Shown here: positions 1 to 4,644 of the stretch, in pieces
Position numbering within the stretch: position 1 is the first letter of the stretch
How the letters are laid out: every line of letters starts with the position of its first letter
Assembly: GCA_946614685.1 (NCBI GenBank)
Contig: CAMOHF010000100.1
Location: 1-5,505 of the forward strand
From: an uncultured Clostridia bacterium
GTDB lineage: Bacteria; Bacillota; Clostridia; Lachnospirales; Lachnospiraceae
Direction of reading: 5' to 3'
DNA: 5,505 nt
Position numbers and translations under genes: made by a program
Notes under the pieces: generated by a model
Databases searched by the model: none
What the model was told of the DNA's origin: nothing
Seen by the model: the letters and a program-made list of their open reading frames with translations, nothing else

Positions 1-11
1 AACTCGCATAG
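1..11 (+). other. Possible 3' end of an inverted second copy of the glycosyltransferase gene
   Basis: Bases 3-11 read CTC GCA TAG, the same Leu-Ala-stop that ends the glycosyltransferase gene at 533. Because the perfect inverted repeat runs to the window edge, a longer inverted copy of that gene may lie to the left. Only 11 bases are visible, so this could equally be a repeat boundary or an assembly junction. Confidence 0.3.
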
Positions 12-16
12 AATAC

Positions 17-50
17 GAGCACTTACGGACCGCCGTGGGTGCTCTTTTTT
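17..50 (+). terminator. Second copy of the terminator, facing rightwards
   Basis: Exact inverted copy of the terminator at 494-527: stem arms 17-28 and 33-44, loop 29-32, T-run 45-50 on the plus strand. It would terminate transcription entering from beyond the left edge, so the 433-bp spacer lies between two terminators that face each other. Confidence 0.8.
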
Positions 51-52
51 CG

Positions 53-72
53 TACGCAGAGATACGCAGGGA
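53..72 (+). repeat. 10-bp tandem array, two units
   Basis: TACGCAGAGA (53-62) and TACGCAGGGA (63-72) are the same unit as the four-copy array at 424-463, in inverted orientation. The first three bases belong to the perfect 55-bp arm. Confidence 0.75.
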
Positions 73-94
73 TGCAGACCGTGTTGCCGGACAC
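56..94 (+). repeat. Imperfect inverted repeat, left arm
   Basis: Matches the reverse complement of 402-440 at 36 of 39 positions, counted by eye. It directly continues the perfect 55-bp arm, whereas on the right side 48 extra bases (441-488) separate the two repeats. Positions 73-94 carry the motif ending TTGCCGGACAC. Confidence 0.9.
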
Positions 95-152
95 ATCGAT
101 AGACTCGGCCGGGTGCCAGGCGCCTTCCTGGGACGCGCTCTCGCTTGTATTC

Positions 153-203
153 ACACGCAGCGGACGCTAAGCTCGTGAAGAACCTCGCTAAGCGCCGGCG
201 TGT
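153..203. other. Second predicted hairpin
   Basis: ACACGC (153-158) pairs with GCGTGT (198-203), CGG (161-163) with CCG (195-197), and GCTAAGC (166-172) with a direct copy of itself (188-194) around an A-A mismatch, with small bulges between. ACTCG/GGGTG (103-107, 111-115) can pair with CACCC/CGAGT (229-233, 239-243) to close a larger outer stem. No energy calculation was made. Confidence 0.35.
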
Positions 204-320
204 TCATGCAGTCCCTGGAATGCACCTACACCCGACCTCGAGTTGATAGATGCCTGTGCAATCTGTACGTGGTTAATACGAAAGCGTGAGCAGGGATGCG
301 GGCCGCGTTGCAAGGTCAGC

Positions 321-389
321 AGAGGGTCTCGGTACTTAGCGATTCAGGCACGCAGTGGCTGAGAGCTTAGTACCGCTAGGGCACCCTCT
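321..389. other. Long predicted hairpin
   Basis: Arms pair as AGAGGGT (321-327) with ACCCTCT (383-389), GGTACTTAGC (331-340) with GCTTAGTACC (365-374, one T-T mismatch), TCAG (344-347) with CTGA (359-362), and CAC (349-351) with GTG (355-357) around a GCA loop. A competing hairpin pairs CCGCTAG (373-379) with CTAGCGG (391-397). The strand of any transcript is unknown. Pairing was traced by eye without energy calculation. Confidence 0.5.
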
Positions 390-401
390 ACTAGCGGGAG
401 C

Positions 402-440
402 GTGTCCGGCAACACGGTCCGCATCCCTGCGTATTCCTGC
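402..440 (-). repeat. Imperfect inverted repeat, right arm
   Basis: Reverse complement of 56-94 with three mismatches. It includes the GTGTCCGGCAACAC segment, which can itself form a 5-bp hairpin (401-405 with 412-416). Confidence 0.9.
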
Positions 441-463
441 GTAGCCCTGCGCATCCCTGCGTA
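424..463 (-). repeat. 10-bp tandem array, four units
   Basis: Four adjacent 10-mers read on the minus strand: TACGCAGGGA (463-454), TGCGCAGGGC (453-444), TACGCAGGAA (443-434) and TACGCAGGGA (433-424). Each begins with pyrimidine-purine-CGCAGG or close to it. The period is near one helical turn, which would place every unit on the same DNA face. Confidence 0.85.
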
Positions 464-488
464 AGGGTCGAATCTTAGGTGTTTCAGG

Positions 489-543
489 GTACGAAAAAAG
501 AGCACCCACGGCGGTCCGTAAGTGCTCGTATTCTATGCGAGTT
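489..543 (-). repeat. Perfect 55-bp inverted repeat, right arm
   Basis: Exact reverse complement of 1-55. It covers the 3' end of the glycosyltransferase coding region (533-543) and the terminator. Since it begins inside a real gene, this arm is probably the original context and the left arm the duplicate. Confidence 0.95.
494..527 (-). terminator. Intrinsic terminator of the operon
   Basis: On the minus strand, GAGCAC-TT-ACGG (527-516) pairs with CCGT-GG-GTGCTC (511-500) around the loop ACCG. Two central G-U pairs make a continuous 12-bp stem, and six T residues (499-494) follow. The stem starts 5 nt after the TAG of the last glycosyltransferase gene, so it should end transcription of the six-gene set. 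In the opposite direction no T-run follows the stem, so it is one-directional. Confidence 0.9.
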
Positions 544-1336
544 TGTTGCTGTCCTGGCCCTTCTTGTAGAAGTGGATCAGCAGCCTTGCGATCGGCTTTG
601 GCCAGAACTTGCGGTAGATCTCGTAGTCCTCGGCCGTGCGTCCGTCTCCGTCTCCGATGACATTGGAGGTCTCGGAGCCCTCGTGCACGCGGTGTCCCAT
701 CACGGGCTTTTTCACGTAGCAAAACGCGCCGTGCAGTCTGGAGTAGCGTTCCCATGCCTGCCAGTCGAGGTCCGCCTTCTTCCCGGTCTCGAAGGGTTCT
801 TCGGGAAGTCGTGCGCGAACGAAAGTTACGGAAGGGCAGCAGATGCCGCATCCGAAGGCGAGGGATCGACGACGCAGGAACCGACTGTTCCAGGTGAATT
901 TCGTCACAAAAGGAAGCAGCAGGATGCGCTTGATCCGAAGCAGGCGATTACTCATTACCGGCTTGCCGTCACGGATCTCATAATACCCGGTGTGGGCGAG
1001 GATGGGATCGGAGGTGCCGTTTAAGGCCTTCAGCGTAAGCGCAAGGAAGTCTTTGTTGTAGATATCGTCCTGGTGTGCAATGGTTACAAGCGGTGTTTTG
1101 GCCTTGCTGTATGCATAGTTCCAGTCTCCGGCAATATCCGGAGCTGCATCGTGCTCGTAGAGTTTGATTCCGAACTCTTCTGCAATACGACGGATGTGAT
1201 CGTTCGGTGTGGAAGTGGCGATCAGAATGTGTCCCCGCTCGGTCTGTGTGAGAAGGGAGCGGATGCAGGATGCGAGGTATGGACTTTCCTTGTAGGCACA
1301 CACGCAGAAGGTGTGGTCTTTCGCGGTATAGATCAT
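533..1336 (-). CDS. Family 2 glycosyltransferase, acceptor unknown
   Basis: 267 aa, predicted GT-A fold. The N-terminus has FCVCAYKESPYLASCIRSLL (10-29), the usual first strand and helix of family 2 enzymes. The metal/donor-binding motif is HQDD (88-91), within VTIAHQDDIY. DLDWQAWE (189-196) sits where the catalytic acid/base region is expected, and HRVHEGSETS (215-224) resembles the late His-rich loop of these enzymes. There is no clear membrane helix, so it is likely cytoplasmic or peripheral, adding a sugar to a lipid-linked or surface glycan. Donor and acceptor cannot be inferred. It overlaps the DUF2304-type gene by 4 nt (ATGA) and has AAGGAG (1345-1350) 8 nt upstream. It is the last gene of the set. 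Its final codons (Leu-Ala-stop) lie inside the 55-bp inverted repeat, and its terminator starts 5 nt after the stop. Confidence 0.85.
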   Translation of the reverse strand: MIYTAKDHTFCVCAYKESPYLASCIRSLLTQTERGHILIATSTPNDHIRRIAEEFGIKLYEHDAAPDIAGDWNYAYSKAKTPLVTIAHQDDIYNKDFLALTLKALNGTSDPILAHTGYYEIRDGKPVMSNRLLRIKRILLLPFVTKFTWNSRFLRRRSLAFGCGICCPSVTFVRARLPEEPFETGKKADLDWQAWERYSRLHGAFCYVKKPVMGHRVHEGSETSNVIGDGDGRTAEDYEIYRKFWPKPIARLLIHFYKKGQDSNKLA

Positions 1337-1707
1337 GCCTTGTTCTCCTTGTCGGAAGCGGCCTCAAGGTCGCGTACGCGTTTCTCAAGCAAAGCCTGCG
1401 TCTGTGTAAGACTACGCAGACGTTCGTTCAATCCTGAAACGATGGAAGTCAGTGACAGGATGATCAGCAAAAGGAAGATAACGCCGACGAAGAATATGGC
1501 GTTCGTTTCCGAGTAAATTCCGAGCATATGCGTGAAAAAACGTATGATGCCGGGAAAGATGGCGCAGATGAGAAGTACAAGTCCTGCGAGAAACCACATC
1601 AGAGAGTACTTTAAACTCATGCGGCCCTTGCGCATCAAGAGGATGATGAGCAGGATATAAAGCAGCACCAGTATGATGAGAATGGTGCGAAACAATGTCG
1701 TCATCAT
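1333..1707 (-). CDS. DUF2304-type small membrane protein
   Basis: 124 aa. Three hydrophobic segments are visible at about residues 5-24, 33-56 and 68-90, followed by a charged, probably coiled-coil tail (91-120, LNERLRSLTQTQALLEKRVRDLE). Size, helix layout and position between two family 2 glycosyltransferases match the DUF2304 family, whose biochemical role is not established. By context it may anchor or assist the polyprenyl-phosphate transferase encoded just upstream. Two ATG codons are adjacent (1707 and 1704). The first is chosen because GGAGG lies 10 nt before it. The gap to the upstream gene is 7 nt, and the stop overlaps the next start by 4 nt (ATGA). The assignment rests on topology and neighbourhood rather than on catalytic motifs. 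Confidence 0.75.
   Translation of the reverse strand: MMTTLFRTILIILVLLYILLIILLMRKGRMSLKYSLMWFLAGLVLLICAIFPGIIRFFTHMLGIYSETNAIFFVGVIFLLLIILSLTSIVSGLNERLRSLTQTQALLEKRVRDLEAASDKENKA
1345..1350 (-). promoter_or_regulatory. Ribosome binding site of the last glycosyltransferase
   Basis: AAGGAG on the minus strand, 8 nt before the ATG at 1336 and inside the end of the DUF2304-type gene. It supports the start that overlaps the upstream stop codon. Confidence 0.7.
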
Positions 1708-1714
1708 GGATGAT

Positions 1715-2416
1715 TTACCTCCATTTTTTGCCTACGAGTTTGTAGATCAGGATCGCAAGCGTTACCTTGATCATGTAGTAGACGGATTTGGCTGCGTTGA
1801 TCGAGGACACACCCTGGGTGCGCTCGTTCATGATCACAGGGATCTCCTTCACGCGAAACCCGCTCAATGTGGATGCGATGATGGACTCCGGTTCGGGATA
1901 GTCCTGCGCATAGTTTCTGGAGAAGAATTCGGTGACATCCTTGCCGGCTGCACGGAATCCGCTGGTTGCGTCGGTGATCTTCACATGTCCGCAGAGGCGA
2001 AGCACGGCGCCGAGAAGCCGGATGCCGAGCCTGCGCATACCTGAGGTCTGAAAGCCTTCCTTGTCGATAAATCGTGAGCCGATCACGAGGTCGGCCTCGC
2101 CTTCCTCGACGGGTCTGATCAGATCGCGGATATAGGAAGCGTTGTGCTGTCCGTCTCCGTCAAACTGAATGGTGATATCGTAGTTATGCTGAACGGCATA
2201 GCGATAGCCTGCCTGCATGCCGCCTCCGATACCCAGGTTCACGGGAAGCTTGATGTGATTGATGCCATGAGAAACCAGAACCTCTTCCGTATCATCGGTT
2301 GAGCAGTCGTTCACGACCACATAATCAATGCCCGGGCAGTCCTTCTTTAAACTCTCGATGGTATTCACGATGTTAAGCGCCTCATTGTAGGCGGGGATGA
2401 TCACCAGTGCTTTCAT
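1715..2416 (-). CDS. Family 2 glycosyltransferase, dolichol/polyprenyl-phosphate mannose synthase (DPM1)-like
   Basis: 233 aa, one GT-A domain plus a short hydrophobic tail. Visible motifs: IIPAYNE near the N-terminus (6-12), nucleotide-binding VNDCSTDDT (35-43), NLGIGGGMQAGYRYA (60-74), metal-binding DGDGQH (86-91), GSRF (113-116), TDATSGFR (138-145) and the catalytic-side segment NERTQGVSSI (197-206). This set is typical of enzymes that move a sugar from a nucleotide donor to polyprenyl phosphate at the inner face of the membrane. The sugar cannot be read from the sequence. Residues about 211-228 are hydrophobic and probably touch the membrane, but there is no GtrB-type pair of full membrane helices. 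The start is 2 nt past the prs stop, with a weak AAGGTT site (2425-2430) inside the last prs codons. The next gene encodes a DUF2304-type protein, a frequent partner of such transferases. Confidence 0.88.
   Translation of the reverse strand: MKALVIIPAYNEALNIVNTIESLKKDCPGIDYVVVNDCSTDDTEEVLVSHGINHIKLPVNLGIGGGMQAGYRYAVQHNYDITIQFDGDGQHNASYIRDLIRPVEEGEADLVIGSRFIDKEGFQTSGMRRLGIRLLGAVLRLCGHVKITDATSGFRAAGKDVTEFFSRNYAQDYPEPESIIASTLSGFRVKEIPVIMNERTQGVSSINAAKSVYYMIKVTLAILIYKLVGKKWR
1718..1722 (-). promoter_or_regulatory. Ribosome binding site of the DUF2304-type gene
   Basis: GGAGG on the minus strand, 10 nt before the ATG at 1707. It is formed by the last sense codons of the upstream glycosyltransferase (TGG AGG TAA), so the Trp-Arg C-terminus of that protein doubles as the translation signal of the next gene. 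Confidence 0.7.
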
Positions 2417-2418
2417 AT

Positions 2419-3627
2419 TTAGTCAACCTTGGGTGCCTTGTAGTTGTCGCTAATGGTTCCCTTCTCCTTGTATTCCTGAATACGAGCCTGGATACGCTCG
2501 GACTGATCCAGCAGCTGGCTGATGGATGCGTTGTGGTTCAGGTGGTCGATCAGGGTTGCGATATATTTGCTTAAGTCTGCAGACTCATACCAGGAGCGTG
2601 TGAAAAGCTCGGGATCCTGGTAGGTCAGATTGGTCGTGATGACTTTCTCGATGATACCGTTCTTGTATGCCTCATCGAAGATGGAAAGACCTGCGGTGAA
2701 GAGGCCGAAGGTGGCAAGTGCATATACGCGGCGTGCCTTTCTCTCTTTGAGCTGCTTTGCCACATCGAGCATACTCTCGCCGGATGCGATCATGTCGTCG
2801 ATGATGATCACGTCCTTGCCCTCTACGGAATCGCCGAGGAATTCGTGTGCAACGATGGGGTTCTTGCCGTTCACTATGGTGGTGTAATCGCGGCGCTTGT
2901 AGAACATGCCGACGTCTACGCCCAGGTGGTTCGCGAAGTAGATCGCACGGTTCATGGCCCCCTCATCGGGAGAGATCACCATCATGTGCTCGTTGTCGAG
3001 CTCAAGGTTCGGTGTGGTGCGAAGAAGTGTCTTGATGAACTGATAGGTGGGCATGATGTTCTCGAATCCGCTGGTCGGGATGGCGTTCTGGACTCTGGGA
3101 TCGTGCGCATCAAATGTGATGATGTTCTCAACACCCATGTTCACCAGCTCCTGAAGTGCAAATGCGCAGTCAAGGGACTCGCGGCTGGAACGCTTGTGCT
3201 GACGGCTCTCATACATAAAGGGCATGATGACCGTAAGACGGGTAGCCTTGCCGGCGATGGCTGCGATGACACGCTTCAAATCGGAGTAGTGATCATCCGG
3301 GGACATCATATTTGCATGTCCGCAGATGTTGTATGTGACACTGTGGTTCATAACATCAACCAGAAGGTAGAGGTCGTCGCCGCGAACGGTTTCACGGATG
3401 ACACCCTTGGCCTCTCCGGAACCGAAACGAGGGCACTCGGATTTTACGATGTAGGAATCTTTCTGATATCCCTTGTATGTGAAATGCTCTGTGTGCTCCG
3501 CAAGTCGGTCCGCACGCCACTTGGCGAGATAGGAATCAACTTTCTTGCCGAGTTCCATGGAACTTGCAAGCGGTATAATACCGAGTTTTCCTACGGGTAC
3601 ATTGATAAGGTTACTTACGTCAGGCAT
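2419..3627 (-). CDS. prs: Ribose-phosphate pyrophosphokinase (PRPP synthetase), long divergent form
   Basis: 402 aa, against about 315 aa for the classical bacterial enzyme. It should transfer pyrophosphate from ATP to ribose 5-phosphate to make PRPP for purine, pyrimidine, histidine, tryptophan and NAD synthesis in the cytoplasm. Recognisable family elements in order are: flexible-loop-like SRQHKR (141-146); TFDAHDP (171-177), matching the canonical D-x-H segment; VISPDEGAMNRA (217-228), matching SPDxG; YKRRD (243-247), matching the conserved KRR; and the PRPP-binding loop DVIIIDDMIASGES (272-285). The loop is unusual: the classical protein has DDxIDTGGT, here DDMIASGES. The C-terminal 40 or so residues form a charged helical tail. 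I believe Lachnospiraceae commonly carry this long form, but could not verify it. GGGAGG lies 7 nt before the ATG, overlapping the loader's stop codon. The first glycosyltransferase starts 2 nt after the stop. Confidence 0.9.
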   Translation of the reverse strand: MPDVSNLINVPVGKLGIIPLASSMELGKKVDSYLAKWRADRLAEHTEHFTYKGYQKDSYIVKSECPRFGSGEAKGVIRETVRGDDLYLLVDVMNHSVTYNICGHANMMSPDDHYSDLKRVIAAIAGKATRLTVIMPFMYESRQHKRSSRESLDCAFALQELVNMGVENIITFDAHDPRVQNAIPTSGFENIMPTYQFIKTLLRTTPNLELDNEHMMVISPDEGAMNRAIYFANHLGVDVGMFYKRRDYTTIVNGKNPIVAHEFLGDSVEGKDVIIIDDMIASGESMLDVAKQLKERKARRVYALATFGLFTAGLSIFDEAYKNGIIEKVITTNLTYQDPELFTRSWYESADLSKYIATLIDHLNHNASISQLLDQSERIQARIQEYKEKGTISDNYKAPKVD

Positions 3628-3634
3628 GATTTGT

Positions 3635-3640
3635 CCTCCC
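3635..3640 (-). promoter_or_regulatory. Ribosome binding site of prs
   Basis: GGGAGG on the minus strand, 7 nt before the prs ATG (3627). Its first G is the last base of the TAG stop of the helicase-loader gene, which suggests efficient re-initiation from the upstream gene. Confidence 0.75.
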
Positions 3641-4644
3641 TAGGTGGTTGCTTGAATAATCTTTTTTCTTTTTTGGTATCTTATGTTATCACCATATAGA
3701 TTGAATATGGTGTAATTTGCAACAATCCTCGACATGATGCGCTCGTTGTAACGGGACGCAAATTTCTGCATGGAGAGATTGGTGGAAATGAGACAGGAGA
3801 GTCCGTAATTGCCTCTTCTGTTAATAATCTCAAAAAGCTGGGACACGACGTAACTGTTGGTCAGCTCGGTTCCCAGGTCATCAATGATCAGAAGCTCACA
3901 GGAGTATACATAGTTATATACATCCGCAAGTGCCTTGTTGTCTTTCATGTGATACTCCGCGAGGACGGATTCGAAAAGCTCGTTCGCGGTAAGGTAGAGC
4001 ACGGTGTGTCCGGAATCCAGAAGCTCCTTGGCGATACAGTTGGTCAGAAATGTTTTGCCGAGGCCCGTATCTCCGTAGAAAAGGAGATTTCCCCGCTTGG
4101 CACCGGGGGTGTTAAATGCGTCGACAAACTGATGTGATTTTTCGAGGATGCTTTTGGCGTTGTCGTAGGGTGTGTAGGTCTTATCTTCCCACGGCTCGCG
4201 GCTGTAGTAGTCCAGGTCGAAAGTACTGAAATTCTCATGCTCCAGGATGTCGCGCAGGTTGGACATTAGGTAGAGCCTGTCGGTTAGACGTTTCATAAAG
4301 CAGTGACATCTGGCGCCGTTGATAAAACCGGTGTCCTCGCAATCCGCGCAGTCGTAGATGGGATCCAAGTAATCCTCGGGATATCCGTGCGCTGCCAGAA
4401 GCGAGCGCTTTTGCTCTGTGCGGCTGCGGTTCGTATCCTGTGTTGCATCATCTGCGGCACGGCCTTCGATCCGGGCGATGGCAAGAGCCAAGTAATCGCT
4501 CCTGCTCGTCTGCTCGAGATCACGGATCTCGGGGATCTGCTCGTAGACTTCGGCGCGGCGCTCCTGAAGCTTTCGCTTGTTCGTAAGACGCGCCTGCTCA
4601 TATTCGCGAAGGATGTCAGCGATCTTAAGCATCTTAAACTGCAT
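3640..4644 (-). CDS. AAA+ replicative helicase loader (DnaI/DnaC-like ATP-binding protein)
   Basis: 334 aa, a usual length for Clostridia loaders. The N-terminal 60 residues are charged and helical. A cysteine cluster C99-x2-C102-x10-C113-x-C115 looks like a zinc site, as in DnaI-type loaders. The AAA+ core follows: Walker A GDTGLGKT (191-198), Walker B LLIIDDLGTE (251-260, with D255 and D256), sensor-1 STN (287-289) and an arginine-finger region ERIMSR (301-306). Proteins of this family use ATP to load the hexameric replicative helicase onto single-stranded DNA. The start at 4644 is preferred because AAGAGGT (4654-4660) lies 9 nt upstream; a second ATG at 4632 has no such site. The ATG shares its A with the stop of the DnaD-type gene (TGATG), so translation is probably coupled. 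IstB transposase helpers share this core, but no transposase is present and the cysteine cluster favours a loader. A basic C-terminus (QKRKK) is encoded by an A-rich run. Confidence 0.9.
   Translation of the reverse strand: MQFKMLKIADILREYEQARLTNKRKLQERRAEVYEQIPEIRDLEQTSRSDYLALAIARIEGRAADDATQDTNRSRTEQKRSLLAAHGYPEDYLDPIYDCADCEDTGFINGARCHCFMKRLTDRLYLMSNLRDILEHENFSTFDLDYYSREPWEDKTYTPYDNAKSILEKSHQFVDAFNTPGAKRGNLLFYGDTGLGKTFLTNCIAKELLDSGHTVLYLTANELFESVLAEYHMKDNKALADVYNYVYSCELLIIDDLGTELTNSYVVSQLFEIINRRGNYGLSCLISTNLSMQKFASRYNERIMSRIVANYTIFNLYGDNIRYQKRKKIIQATT

Larger units (their letters stand above)
1..55 (+). repeat. Perfect 55-bp inverted repeat, left arm
   Basis: Bases 1-55 are the exact reverse complement of 489-543 (position p pairs with 544-p). 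The arm holds the last two codons and stop of the glycosyltransferase gene and its terminator. Identity stops at base 56 (G, where the other arm would require C). The outer limit cannot be seen. Confidence 0.95.
56..488. other. 433-bp non-coding spacer between the inverted repeats
   Basis: No convincing protein gene: no open frame with a ribosome binding site, and the frames that enter from the right are antisense to the glycosyltransferase gene. It contains a nested imperfect inverted repeat, two blocks of a 10-bp tandem repeat, three copies of a short motif and two predicted hairpin systems. No tRNA, rRNA, RNase P, SRP, tmRNA, attC or group I/II intron signature was recognised. It may be a structured RNA, a non-autonomous repeat element or a chimeric junction. 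Confidence 0.6.

Noticed and set aside
274..281. TAATACGA, the start of a T7-type promoter
   Set aside because: The rest of the T7 consensus is absent; eight bases match by chance.
53..463. CRISPR array
   Set aside because: The repeat unit is 10 bp with no spacers between copies, and no cas gene is present.
466..477. GGGTCGAATC resembling a tRNA T-arm
   Set aside because: Only a 4-bp stem surrounds it, and no acceptor stem, anticodon arm or D-arm can be placed nearby.
336..851. Minus-strand open frame entering the spacer
   Set aside because: It is out of frame inside the glycosyltransferase gene, reads through the terminator stem and is Arg-rich, as expected of a shadow frame.
479..1024. 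Plus-strand open frame starting in the spacer
   Set aside because: It runs antisense through the terminator and the glycosyltransferase gene, and the composition and motifs fit the minus-strand protein only.
3662..3675. In-phase A AAA AAG slippery heptamer near the end of the helicase-loader gene
   Set aside because: A -1 shift would only replace the last few residues and add about eight, and no downstream structure to stimulate it is evident. The A-run is explained by the QKRKK codons.
2845..3699. Long plus-strand open frame (284 codons) opposite prs
   Set aside because: It is antisense to a gene with clear family motifs, has no ribosome binding site and no recognisable protein features.
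3640..4644. IstB-type transposition helper of an IS21 element
   Set aside because: It shares the AAA+ core, but there is no transposase or terminal repeat around it, and the cysteine cluster plus DnaD-type neighbour fit a helicase loader.
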